Source: Rikenellaceae bacterium (GTDB lineage: Bacteria; Bacteroidota; Bacteroidia; Bacteroidales; Rikenellaceae). Taken from it: a stretch of 64,000 bases of DNA. Each line of letters starts with the position of its first letter. The stretch's first letter is position 1. The notes below the pieces were generated by a model that worked only from the letters and a program-made list of their open reading frames with translations, ran no database searches and had not been told where the DNA came from. The position numbers and the translations under genes are program-made. The DNA lies in contig SUZX01000010.1 in the NCBI GenBank assembly GCA_015059735.1, positions 1 to 64,000 on the forward strand, in the 5' to 3' direction. Below, one piece after another: positions 1-8,227 of this stretch.

Positions 1-488
1 TGTCCGTTTTCGCCATCTTTCCCATCTTTGCCCTCGGCCTTGATTTTGTTGCCATTCTCGTCGAGCAACCACTCGCCGTTGACGGTCCAATAATAGATGT
101 TGTCGCTGTCCTGTCGAACACCAATTACGGGCGTCGAACCGTCTTTGCCATCTTGTCCGTTCAGACCGTCTTGTCCATCTTTTCCGTCCTCGCCATGATA
201 GATGGTGATTGGAGCACTTTTTGTAAAAGAGATGGTGTAACCGATAACTTCACCGGCTTTGGTGATAGGGGTGACGCCTGTTACATAGTCATTGTTTTGC
301 AGCGCGGTGATGATCGTCTGTAACGAGGCGATGTTGGTGTTGAGTTTCAGGCACAACTCTTCGAGTCTTTCGAGCCGATCTTCGAGGTTGTCCAATCGGT
401 TGAGTACATTGGGGTCAATGTACTCTTCGCCACAGCCTGCTACAAAGAGCATGATGGCCGCAAGCCAAAAAGTAACGAGTTTCTTCAT
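1..488 (-). CDS. DUF4988/collagen-like lipoprotein, N-terminal part (cut by window edge)
   Basis: This is the first 162 codons of a secreted lipoprotein whose 3' end lies left of the window. It begins MKKLVTFW and has a lipobox (VAGC at about residues 16-19). A short coiled coil follows (LDNLEDRLERLEE), then the DUF4988 module often found at the N-terminus of Bacteroidetes surface proteins, and Gly-X-Y triplets (GKDGQDG type). The sequence is almost the same as the first part of the gene at 9642-11276, with one 18-nt deletion in the Gly-X-Y stretch and about twenty substitutions by eye. The full-length copy ends in leucine-rich repeats, but this copy may end differently. It is probably an outer-surface protein; its ligand is unknown. 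Confidence 0.85.
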   Translation of the reverse strand, partial: MKKLVTFWLAAIMLFVAGCGEEYIDPNVLNRLDNLEDRLERLEELCLKLNTNIASLQTIITALQNNDYVTGVTPITKAGEVIGYTISFTKSAPITIYHGEDGKDGQDGLNGQDGKDGSTPVIGVRQDSDNIYYWTVNGEWLLDENGNKIKAEGKDGKDGENG

Positions 489-500
489 CGTAATATGATT
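1..500. repeat. Direct repeat copy 1 (pair with 10771-11288)
   Basis: The 5' coding part of the lipoprotein gene and about 12 bases before its start codon match 10771-11288 in the same orientation. The only length difference is 18 nt, inside the collagen-like triplets. Similarity drops sharply upstream of the start codon. The repeat continues to the window edge, so its full extent is unknown. Confidence 0.85.
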
Positions 501-560
501 TTTTGATGGTTAAAATCGTTTTGTTGCTATCCGACTCCTCGATGGCGGCAATACAAAAAA

Positions 561-774
561 GAAAGTGTGGAGTCGATTTCTTCTATCCAACTGATGGTTG
601 TGGCGACCGTGAAGAGATAGACGAAGCAATACCCCACACTTGAATAGATATGGGGTATGCGGACACCGCGAGGTATCCGGCCGCATGATCTAAACAAGAA
701 ATGAGTGCCTTTCGTCCTCCTTCTTCGGTAAGAATTGCCACATTCTCAGTTGAGGAGTGTGCGAAAACACTTTC
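561..774 (-). promoter_or_regulatory. Structured 5' leader element, copy 1
   Basis: On the minus strand the leader starts with GAAAGTGT (774-767) and ends with CTCCACACTTTC (572-561) followed by a T-rich run. The 5' GAAAGTGT can pair with the 3' ACACTTTC. Alternatively, an internal GTGTGGGG (639-632) can pair with CTCCACAC. The two pairings exclude each other, as in an attenuator or riboswitch. A hairpin ATGCGG/CCGCAT (657-662 and 681-686) lies between. A related element with the same plan precedes the paralogue at 11353-11548. It matches no leader class I can name. Confidence 0.55.
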
Positions 775-781
775 GTATGTT

Positions 782-809
782 ATGTCGGCAGTCCGACATC
801 GCAAATATA
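782..809 (-). promoter_or_regulatory. Promoter -7 box and start-site palindrome of copy-1 lipoprotein
   Basis: TATATTTG on the minus strand (809-802) matches the Bacteroidetes TAnnTTTG box, and predicts a start near 795 and a leader of about 305 nt. A perfect inverted repeat with 7-bp arms and a 4-bp spacer (ATGTCGG/CCGACAT, 782-799) lies on the predicted start. No clear -33 box is visible. The palindrome is absent from copy 2 and could be an operator or a 5'-end hairpin. Confidence 0.5.
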
Positions 810-932
810 GCTAAATTTTTTAGGTGCTAACCTCCGAGATAACACAAATTTATCAGATTGTTATTTTTCTGCGCTACACTCGCAGTCGAGGCGTGGTTGT
901 GATCTACGCGAGTATGCGTTGTGATGGTGTCG

Positions 933-964
933 AAAAAAAAGCCGCTCTTCAAACAAAGAGCGGC
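933..964 (-). terminator. Intrinsic terminator of the PFOR gene
   Basis: A 9-bp stem (GCCGCTCTT/AAGAGCGGC, 941-949 and 956-964) is followed on the minus strand by a run of eight T. It lies 24 bases after the PFOR stop codon. Confidence 0.85.
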
Positions 965-987
965 TTCTGAATAGATATTGCTTTCTG

Positions 988-3900
988 TTAGTATTCCAAC
1001 ATCGAAAGACGACGGTAGCTGTTGTAACGCCACTTGGCATTCTGCTCGGCAGCTTGGAACAACTCTTCGGCCTCGGCGGGGAACATCTTTTGGAGCGAGG
1101 TGTAACGTACCTCTTTCTTCAAGAAGTCTTGGAACTTCGACCAATCGGGCTCTTTCGAGTCGAGCACGAACGGATTCTTGCCCTGCTCTTCGAGTTGCGG
1201 GTTGAAGTGCCAGAGGTGCCAATAACCGCAAGCCACGGCATCTTTACCGACAGTCTGCGTGCGTGTCATACCGCCCTTGATACCGTGGTTGATACACGGA
1301 GCATAAGCGATGATGAGCGACGGACCCGGGTAAGCCTCAGCCTCTTTCAATACGTTGAACAGCTGGGTTTGCGAAGCACCGATCGAAACCTGTGCTACAT
1401 ATACATAACCATAAGTCATGGCCATAGCACCGAGATCCTTTTTGCGGATACGTTTTCCGCTCGATGCGAATTTTGCCACAGCACCTACGGGGGTCGATTT
1501 CGACGACTGACCACCGGTATTCGAGTAAACCTCGGTGTCGACAACCAAGATGTTGACATCCTGACCCGATGCAAGAACATGATCCACACCGCCATAACCG
1601 ATGTCATAGCCCCAACCGTCGCCACCAATGATCCATTGCGACTTCTTCACGAGCCAATCTTTCATTTCGAGGATCTTCTGGCAGTAGTCACAGCCGCAAG
1701 CCTCCAACATCGGGATCAGACGTGCCGTAACCTCAGCCGATGCCGCTGATGAACCGCGCTTCTCGATCCACTCCTTCATTACACCTTTCAGCTCCTCGGA
1801 GCACTTCTCGCACGAAGCGATGGCACTCTCCATCGTAGCCTGAATACGATCGCGGAGTTTCTCTACACCGACGTGCATACCTAAACCAAATTCGGCATTG
1901 TCTTCGAAGAGCGAGTTGGCCCATGCAGGACCTTGTCCTTTGGCGTTGGTGCAGTAGGGGGTCGAAGGTGCCGAGCCCGAATAGATCGACGTACAACCCG
2001 TAGCGTTGGCAACCATCATCTTGTCGCCGAAGAGTTGCGAAATAGCCTTGATATAGGGTGTTTCACCGCAACCGGCGCAAGCTCCCGAGAACTCGAAAAG
2101 CGGCTGTGTGAATTGCAAGTTTTTCACCGACTTGGTCTTATCTACAACCTCTTTGTAGCCGATATTCTTGGTAATATAGTCCCAATTGGCAGCCTGAGCC
2201 ATCTGCGATTCCAGCGGTTGCAAAACCAATGCTTTCTCTTTGGCGGGGCAGACATCCACACAGTTGTTGCAGCCCGTACAATCGAGCGGCGACACCTGAA
2301 TACGGAACTTGTACTCTTTTGTTTCGCCAAGACCCTGTTTCCACTCTGTCCCCGATGCCGCAGCCTCTTCCTCGGTTGCAAGGAACGGACGGATGGAAGC
2401 GTGAGGACATACATAGGCACACTGGTTACACTGGATACAGTTTTCGATCTTCCATTGGGGAACACTTACAGCAATACCGCGTTTCTCCCAAGCGGCTGTG
2501 CCGTTGTCCCAAGTACCATCCTCGCGACCGTTGAATGCCGATACGGGGAGTTGATCTCCCTTTAACGCATTGATCGGATCGACGATGTTGCGAACGAACT
2601 CCGGACGCGATGTGTCCACTGTTGCAGCGGCCTCTTTAACCTCGATGGTTGCCCATTCGGCAGGAACTTCGACTTTCTCCACTGCATTACCACCGGCATC
2701 AACAGCGGCATAGTTCATATTTACGATATCCTCACCCTTCTTACCGTAGGACTTCAAGATGGCTTTCTTCATCTCCTCAACAGCTTTCTCGAAGGGGATC
2801 ACGTTGGCAATCTTGAAGAATGCCGACTGCATGATCGTATTCGTGCGCGATCCGAGACCCAACTCGGCTGCGATTTTTGTGGCGTTGATGATATAGAAAT
2901 TGATGTTGTTTTTGGCCAAATAAACCTTCATGTGGTCGGGCAACGTCTCGCAGGTGGTAGCGACATCGTGTACTGAGTTCAGAAGGAACGATCCGCCTTT
3001 CTTCAAACCTTTCAATACGTCGTATTTATCGACATACGAAGGTACATGGCAAGCCACAAAGTCGGGCGTAGTTACCAAATAGGGTGAAGTGATGGGCTGG
3101 TCACCGAAACGCAGGTGCGACGAGGTATAACCTCCCGATTTCTTCGAGTCGTAAGAGAAATAGGCTTGGCAATATTTGTTGGTCGAGCCACCGATAATTT
3201 TGATCGAGTTTTTATTAGCACCTACCGTACCGTCGGCACCCAAACCGAAGAACAAAGCCTCAAACGTGCCGGCTTTGGCCAACGAAATCTCCTCGCCAAC
3301 AGGTAACGACAAGTTGGTAACATCATCGTTGATACCTACCGTGAAGCGAGCTTTCGGGGTTGCGGCTTTGAGGTTATCATAAACAGCCAACATCTGTGCC
3401 GGCGTGGTGTCTTTCGACGAAAGACCGAAACGACCGCCGATAACAAGCGGTTTAACGGAGAGTTGATCGGCCGTAGCCAAAGCCTCTACAACATCGAGAT
3501 AGAGTGGTTCGCCATTTGATCCTGGCTCCTTCGTGCGATCGAGAACGCAGATGCGTTTTACCGACGTAGGCATTACGTTGAGTAGGTATTTTACTGAGAA
3601 CGGACGATAGAGGTGTACGGTGATCACGCCGACCTTCTCACCTTGGGCAGTTAGATAATCCACTGTTTCTTTCAAAGTCTCAGTAACAGAACCCATAGCG
3701 ATAACGATGTTCTCGGCATCGTCAGCACCATAATATACAAACGGCTTGTATTCGCGACCTGTGATCTTCGAGATTTCCTGCATTGCATCGGCTACCATGT
3801 CAGGAACGGCCGTGTAGAATTTGTTCGATGCTTCGCGGGTTTGGAAATAAATGTCGGGGTTCTGTGCCGTACCACGTGTTACGGGGTGTTCAGGATTGAG

Positions 3901-4524
3901 TGCTCCGGCACGGAATTTCTTCAAAGCATCGCGATCGAGCATGGCGGTCAGTGATGCTTCGTCGATCAATTCGATTTTTTGAATTTCGTGCGAAGTACGG
4001 AATCCGTCGAAGAAGTGTACGAATGGTACGCGTGCTTTCAATGACACGATGTGTGCCACGCCTGCGAGATCCATAACTTCTTGAACCGATGATGTGGCGA
4101 GCATTGCAAAACCGGTTTGGCGGGTTGCCATTACGTCTTGATGGTCACCGAAGATTGATAATGATTGAGCCGCCAATGCGCGAGCCGAAACGTGGAATAC
4201 GCCCGGGAGCAATTCGCCGGCAATTTTGTACATGTTGGGAATCATCAACAACAAGCCCTGCGAAGCCGTAAACGTCGAAGTCAATGCACCGCTCTGCAAC
4301 GAGCCGTGTACAGCACCAGCGGCACCTGCCTCCGACTGCATCTCGACAACTTTTACTGTTTCACCGAAGATGTTTTTACGACCCTGAGCAGCCCACTCAT
4401 CCACGAGCTCAGCCATCGTTGACGATGGCGTGATGGGGTAGATAGCCGCAACTTCCGAGAACATGTAAGCCACATGAGCCGCAGCATAGTTGCCATCACA
4501 GGTAATGAATTTCTTTTCTGCCAT
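988..4524 (-). CDS. nifJ: Pyruvate:ferredoxin (flavodoxin) oxidoreductase
   Basis: This cytoplasmic single-chain enzyme decarboxylates pyruvate oxidatively to acetyl-CoA and CO2 and reduces ferredoxin or flavodoxin; it is central to anaerobic energy metabolism. At 1178 residues it has the usual length of the homodimeric family. The N-terminal pyruvate-binding domain opens with an acidic/aromatic segment and the YPITPSS motif near residue 30. Two 4Fe-4S motifs of a ferredoxin-like domain follow (CIQCNQC near 695 and CTGCNNC near 746). The C-terminal domain contains CAGCGE and the thiamine-diphosphate site GDGWGYDIGYGG near 966, then NTGGQ. It is monocistronic, with its own terminator and a -7 box upstream. 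Confidence 0.97.
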   Translation of the reverse strand: MAEKKFITCDGNYAAAHVAYMFSEVAAIYPITPSSTMAELVDEWAAQGRKNIFGETVKVVEMQSEAGAAGAVHGSLQSGALTSTFTASQGLLLMIPNMYKIAGELLPGVFHVSARALAAQSLSIFGDHQDVMATRQTGFAMLATSSVQEVMDLAGVAHIVSLKARVPFVHFFDGFRTSHEIQKIELIDEASLTAMLDRDALKKFRAGALNPEHPVTRGTAQNPDIYFQTREASNKFYTAVPDMVADAMQEISKITGREYKPFVYYGADDAENIVIAMGSVTETLKETVDYLTAQGEKVGVITVHLYRPFSVKYLLNVMPTSVKRICVLDRTKEPGSNGEPLYLDVVEALATADQLSVKPLVIGGRFGLSSKDTTPAQMLAVYDNLKAATPKARFTVGINDDVTNLSLPVGEEISLAKAGTFEALFFGLGADGTVGANKNSIKIIGGSTNKYCQAYFSYDSKKSGGYTSSHLRFGDQPITSPYLVTTPDFVACHVPSYVDKYDVLKGLKKGGSFLLNSVHDVATTCETLPDHMKVYLAKNNINFYIINATKIAAELGLGSRTNTIMQSAFFKIANVIPFEKAVEEMKKAILKSYGKKGEDIVNMNYAAVDAGGNAVEKVEVPAEWATIEVKEAAATVDTSRPEFVRNIVDPINALKGDQLPVSAFNGREDGTWDNGTAAWEKRGIAVSVPQWKIENCIQCNQCAYVCPHASIRPFLATEEEAAASGTEWKQGLGETKEYKFRIQVSPLDCTGCNNCVDVCPAKEKALVLQPLESQMAQAANWDYITKNIGYKEVVDKTKSVKNLQFTQPLFEFSGACAGCGETPYIKAISQLFGDKMMVANATGCTSIYSGSAPSTPYCTNAKGQGPAWANSLFEDNAEFGLGMHVGVEKLRDRIQATMESAIASCEKCSEELKGVMKEWIEKRGSSAASAEVTARLIPMLEACGCDYCQKILEMKDWLVKKSQWIIGGDGWGYDIGYGGVDHVLASGQDVNILVVDTEVYSNTGGQSSKSTPVGAVAKFASSGKRIRKKDLGAMAMTYGYVYVAQVSIGASQTQLFNVLKEAEAYPGPSLIIAYAPCINHGIKGGMTRTQTVGKDAVACGYWHLWHFNPQLEEQGKNPFVLDSKEPDWSKFQDFLKKEVRYTSLQKMFPAEAEELFQAAEQNAKWRYNSYRRLSMLEY

Positions 4525-4584
4525 TGTTTTGATTTTTAATGATATTGAGTATTTTGATTGGTTTTCGCAAAGCGGAAATCATTG

Positions 4585-4592
4585 CAAAGATA
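4585..4592 (-). promoter_or_regulatory. -7 box of the PFOR promoter
   Basis: TATCTTTG on the minus strand matches TAnnTTTG about 60 bases before the PFOR start codon. I see no good -33 box at 19-21 bases. The rest of the gap up to the M16 promoter (about 4600-4795) is AT-rich and holds no gene that I can support. Confidence 0.5.
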
Positions 4593-4795
4593 CAAATTTT
4601 GATGGAATGTTGTGCTTATTTTGTGTTAAAAAAAAAGAGAGTTTTTCGACTTTTTCTTTTGTTGATGGATTGTTATTTTTATAACATTGAAAATGCAATA
4701 AATCATAGAGTTGTAAAATCCATTAACCGATAAATAGTTAGTATCTGTTGTGCCCCAAATCCTTCGAAAAAAATAGGGTTGGATTTTATGTCGAA

Positions 4796-4825
4796 TTGTA
4801 GTTCGGTCCGAATTTCGTATCTTTG
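4796..4825 (+). promoter_or_regulatory. Promoter of the M16 peptidase pair
   Basis: TTG (4796-4798), a 19-nt spacer and TATCTTTG (4818-4825) form a good Bacteroidetes promoter. The predicted start is at about 4830-4833, on or next to the ATG at 4833, so the transcript may have no leader. Confidence 0.65.
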
Positions 4826-4832
4826 TCCTTTG

Positions 4833-6071
4833 ATGATTGATTATACAAAAAAAATATTAGCAAATGGATTGACCGTTGTTGTCAATCGAGACCGCACCTC
4901 GAAACTTGCTGCGGTAAATATTTTATATAAGGTCGGAGCTCGCAACGAATCTCCGATGCGTACGGGTTTTGCCCATTTGTTCGAACATTTGATGTTTCGC
5001 GGTACTCGCGAAGTCCCTGTTTTTGACTTGCCGGTTCAAATGGCTTCGGGGGAAAACAATGCTTTCACCAATAACGATTATACTGATTTTTATATAACGT
5101 TACCGAAAGATAACATTGAAACGGCTTTATGGCTTGAAAGCGACCGGATGGAGGGGTTAGATATTACTCTCGAAAAACTTGCCACCGAGAAAAAAGTGGT
5201 TATCGAGGAGTTTCGTCAACGCTATCTCAATCAGCCCTATGGCGATCAGACTATGTTATTGCGCGATTTGGCCTACCAAATACATCCTTATCGCTGGTCG
5301 GCCATCGGACTTACTCCTGACCATATCGCCGAAGCTACGCTCGACGAGGTACAACGGTTTTATCACACTCATTATCGTCCGTCGAATGCCATTCTTTCGA
5401 TCTCTGCCGATCTCGAAGAGGAGTATATGTTGACGTTGGCCGAGAAGTGGTTTGGAGAACTTGTGGATACACCGGTTACTCCTGCTGTTATTCTGCAAGA
5501 ACCAATACAAAGAGCTCCGCGACGTTTGAAAGTTGAACGCGATGTTCCGGCTACAACGTTGACTATTGCTTACCATATGGACGGCCGTTTGTCTCCCGAT
5601 TTTCAGACGGCCGATTTGGTTTCCGATCTGCTTTCGGGCGGAGACTCTTCGCGTCTCTATACGCATCTGGTCAAAGAACGTCGTTTGTTCGCTTCGGTCA
5701 ATGCCTATATCTCGGGTGATGTAGATCCCGGGTTATTCATCTTTACCGGACAACTCTTGCCCGACACGACTCCCGAAGCGGCTGAAGCGGCTTTCCTTGA
5801 AGAGATCGAGTCGTTGCAAAATGAAGTTGTTCCGGCATACGAGATCGAGAAGGTCAAAAACAAATTTGAGGCCAATACGCTCTTTGGCGAATTGAATGTA
5901 ATGAATAAAGCGATGAATCTCGGTTTTTACGAGATGTTGGGAGATCTGCCACTTATTAATCGTGAGGTTGCATTGTATCGTGCGGTCGATGCCGAACGTA
6001 TTCAAGAATTCAGCCACCGAATTTTCCGTCCCGAAAATAGTTCTACCCTTTTATACGAAGCGTGTTTATGA
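4833..6071 (+). CDS. M16 family zinc peptidase, catalytic subunit
   Basis: A 412-residue member of the M16B (processing-peptidase/pitrilysin-like) family. The inverted zinc motif is intact: HLFEH, with His48, Glu51 and His52. The downstream ligand region is KVVIEEFRQR near residue 115. No signal peptide is visible, so it probably acts in the cytoplasm on peptides. The frame is open to 4779, but the domain begins at residues 5-15 after the ATG at 4833 and a -7 box ends at 4825, so 4833 is the start. The next gene overlaps its stop by 4 bp and lacks the zinc motif. In this family such pairs form a two-chain enzyme, which I infer here. Confidence 0.92.
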   Translation: MIDYTKKILANGLTVVVNRDRTSKLAAVNILYKVGARNESPMRTGFAHLFEHLMFRGTREVPVFDLPVQMASGENNAFTNNDYTDFYITLPKDNIETALWLESDRMEGLDITLEKLATEKKVVIEEFRQRYLNQPYGDQTMLLRDLAYQIHPYRWSAIGLTPDHIAEATLDEVQRFYHTHYRPSNAILSISADLEEEYMLTLAEKWFGELVDTPVTPAVILQEPIQRAPRRLKVERDVPATTLTIAYHMDGRLSPDFQTADLVSDLLSGGDSSRLYTHLVKERRLFASVNAYISGDVDPGLFIFTGQLLPDTTPEAAEAAFLEEIESLQNEVVPAYEIEKVKNKFEANTLFGELNVMNKAMNLGFYEMLGDLPLINREVALYRAVDAERIQEFSHRIFRPENSSTLLYEACL

Positions 6072-7345
6072 AACAGCCCCCTCTCATAATTCCTGCCGAA
6101 GTAACCCTTGCACAGGCAGCTTACACAACGCTCCGTAACGGGGTGTCGCTCTATACTCTTGCGTCCGAAGAGTTCGAAGTGTTGCGCGTAACATTTGTTT
6201 TCCGAGCCGGTTCGTCGGTGCAACAAATTCCATTTTCGGCCTCTGCGGCAGCCAATCTGCTCTCTGAGGGAACACGCTCTTTGACAGCTGTGGAGGTTGC
6301 TGAGCGGTTGGATTTTCATGGCTCGTGGTTCGATGTCAATATCGACCGCGACAATGCCTATATCAGTTTCTGCATGCTCTCGAAGTTTTTTGAGCCGACG
6401 ATGGATGTGGCCGAGCAGATCCTTTTGCACCCGCTGTTTCCCGATGAGGAGGTTGTGACGTATTGTGCTAAACGCAAACAACGTCTTGCCATAGAACGGG
6501 CGAAAGTCGATACACGGGCTCGCGAAGCCTTTGCCCATGCCCTTTTTGGTGCACAACATCCTTATGGGATCTCTTCCGATGAGGCCTGTTACGACTCGTT
6601 GTTGCGTGATGATATTGTTGCGTTCTACAATCGCTGTTATACCGCTGATAACTGTTTTGTGGTTTGCAGCGGACGTATCGGCATTCGAGAACAACAACGA
6701 ATCGCCGCAATTGCCGAACAACTGCCGCAGGGTGTGGCCTTGCATCCGGATTTTCCACAACCCGAAACCACTCGCGAATTGTTTGTCGAACATGCAGGAG
6801 CAGTGCAGTCATCAATCCGTATCGGTCGTCTGCTCTTTCCGCGCCAACATCCCGATTTTTTTGGGATGCAGGTTGTTGCCATGACACTGGGCGGCTATTT
6901 TGGTTCGCGTCTGATGCAGAATCTTCGCGAGGAGCGCGGCTATACTTATGGTGTGGTCTCGGCTATGGTCAATTTCGAGCAGGCCGGTTATTTGGCTATC
7001 GCCACCCAAGTTGGAACGGAGGTTACACAAGCTGCGTTATGCGAGATTCGGGCGGAGATCGAACGCTTGCGCCAAGAGTTGATGCCTGCCGAAGAGTTAG
7101 AACTGGTTAAAAATATGATGGTGGGCGAGATGATGCGTATTCTTGATGGACCTTTCGGTATTGCAGATGTTACCATCGAGAATATTCTTTGCGGCGTGGA
7201 TAATGGGGTAATCGGTCGTAATATCGAGCGTGTACGCGCTATGACTCCTGCGGATATCCAGTTGTTGGCACAGCGTTATCTTGCTCCCGAGGAGTTGATT
7301 ACGGTGGTTGCAGGGGCTCCCGAAGGAAGATGTGTGCTCGATTAG
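6068..7345 (+). CDS. M16 family peptidase, non-catalytic partner
   Basis: A 425-residue M16-fold protein whose ATG overlaps the stop of the catalytic subunit (ATGA), so the two are translationally coupled. The fold is recognisable from segments such as SAAANLLSEGT and GSRLMQNLREERGYTYGV. HxxEH is missing where the catalytic chain has it. The paired chain in M16B enzymes typically lost the zinc site and helps bind substrate with a Gly/Arg-Tyr region; here that is RGYTYG near residue 298. A GTG at 6062 is an alternative start with two more residues, but ATG at 6068 is preferred. It is very probably co-transcribed with the gene before it. Confidence 0.9.
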   Translation: MKQPPLIIPAEVTLAQAAYTTLRNGVSLYTLASEEFEVLRVTFVFRAGSSVQQIPFSASAAANLLSEGTRSLTAVEVAERLDFHGSWFDVNIDRDNAYISFCMLSKFFEPTMDVAEQILLHPLFPDEEVVTYCAKRKQRLAIERAKVDTRAREAFAHALFGAQHPYGISSDEACYDSLLRDDIVAFYNRCYTADNCFVVCSGRIGIREQQRIAAIAEQLPQGVALHPDFPQPETTRELFVEHAGAVQSSIRIGRLLFPRQHPDFFGMQVVAMTLGGYFGSRLMQNLREERGYTYGVVSAMVNFEQAGYLAIATQVGTEVTQAALCEIRAEIERLRQELMPAEELELVKNMMVGEMMRILDGPFGIADVTIENILCGVDNGVIGRNIERVRAMTPADIQLLAQRYLAPEELITVVAGAPEGRCVLD

Positions 7346-7384
7346 CGTTGCGATTTCATCTTCTCGGGTTCTTGCTTTCTGTGA

Positions 7385-7416
7385 TTTGCAAAATTCGCAC
7401 TTTGTACCTATATTTG
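7385..7416 (+). promoter_or_regulatory. Promoter of the nitroreductase-like lipoprotein
   Basis: TTTG (7385-7388), a 20-nt spacer and TATATTTG (7409-7416) match both boxes of the Bacteroidetes housekeeping promoter. The predicted start is near 7422, about 20 bases before the ATG. Confidence 0.8.
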
Positions 7417-7441
7417 TTCGAAAACCTAAAACCGAAAAACC

Positions 7442-8125
7442 ATGAAAAAACTCTTTACAGCTATGGCTGTTACAATGTTTCTTGCCGCTTGCGGTTCTTC
7501 GTCGTCCGAAAAGACTGTCGTCGAGCCGACTGCAACCCCCATAGAATATGGGAATGAAATAACTCTTTTACAACCTGCCAAAACGGGAGGTTTGACCATT
7601 GATGAGGTGTTGTGGCTGCGTGCCTCTTCTCGCGAATTTAGCAATGTGCCGCTCTCGCTTGAAGAGCTTTCGGGGGTTATTTGGGCAGCAGCTGGTATCA
7701 ATCGTCCGGAGTTGGGACGCCAAACTGCTCCCTCGGCATTGGCTCTCTATCCGATTAAGACCTATGTTTTTTTGGCCGGCGGAGTCTATCTTTATGATGC
7801 CGCAGCACATAAATTGATCCGTGTCGTTGAGGGTGATCACCGTGTATTGGCCGGTGCGCAACCTTTTGTTGCTCAGGCTGCACTGAATTTGGTTTATATT
7901 GCCGACCTGTCGGTCTATACAGATAAACCTATCCCTGCGGAGCATGTTCGTTTCCTCTGTGGACAAGATGCTGCGGGGTATGCCGAGAATGCCAACCTTT
8001 ACGCTGCCGGTCACGGATTGAAAGCGATTACCCGAGGCAGTGCTCCTACGGCAGAACTCCTCGCACTGCTGGGGCTTGATACCGACCGCTATTTCTTTGC
8101 TTTGGCACAGTCGATCGGTCGCTGA
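7442..8125 (+). CDS. SagB/nitroreductase-family lipoprotein
   Basis: A 227-residue flavin-dependent nitroreductase-fold protein resembling the SagB-type dehydrogenase domain. It starts with a lipoprotein signal peptide (MKKLFTAM, lipobox LAAC with Cys17), so it should be anchored in an envelope membrane. The typical N-terminal family segment is present: LRASSREFSNVPLSLEELSG near residues 54-73, with the SSR motif that contacts FMN phosphate. A C-terminal dimerisation segment (YAAGHGLKAITRG) follows. The substrate is unknown, and there is no peptide-maturation gene nearby to suggest a SagB role. It has its own promoter and terminator. Confidence 0.85.
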   Translation: MKKLFTAMAVTMFLAACGSSSSEKTVVEPTATPIEYGNEITLLQPAKTGGLTIDEVLWLRASSREFSNVPLSLEELSGVIWAAAGINRPELGRQTAPSALALYPIKTYVFLAGGVYLYDAAAHKLIRVVEGDHRVLAGAQPFVAQAALNLVYIADLSVYTDKPIPAEHVRFLCGQDAAGYAENANLYAAGHGLKAITRGSAPTAELLALLGLDTDRYFFALAQSIGR

Positions 8126-8147
8126 TTTTCGAACGAAACAACGTTTG

Positions 8148-8179
8148 CGGACGCTCTTTTCAAAAGGCGTCCGTTTTTT
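8148..8179 (+). terminator. Terminator after the nitroreductase-like gene
   Basis: CGGACGC (8148-8154) pairs with GCGTCCG (8167-8173) and is followed by six T. The loop can itself pair partly (CTTTT/AAAAG). Confidence 0.85.
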
Positions 8180-8201
8180 ATACTATATTCCGAAAAATTC
8201 G

Positions 8202-8209
8202 TACCTTTG
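8202..8209 (+). promoter_or_regulatory. -7 box before the CyuA/UPF0597 gene
   Basis: TACCTTTG matches TAnnTTTG and lies 18 bases before the ATG at 8228. It overlaps the TTG that would open the longer reading frame at 8207, so that longer start is unlikely. No clear -33 box is seen. Confidence 0.5.
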
Positions 8210-8227
8210 CTTTCAAAGAAAATTGTA

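Noticed and set aside
583..804. A 73-codon frame inside the copy-1 leader, and a 125-codon frame at 11342-11719 in copy 2
   Set aside because: A short stretch of the two translations aligns (ESV...EN...LI.C), but the starts lie at or before the predicted transcription starts and the downstream parts do not align as protein. The similarity is better explained by the shared RNA structure. A very short leader peptide cannot be excluded.
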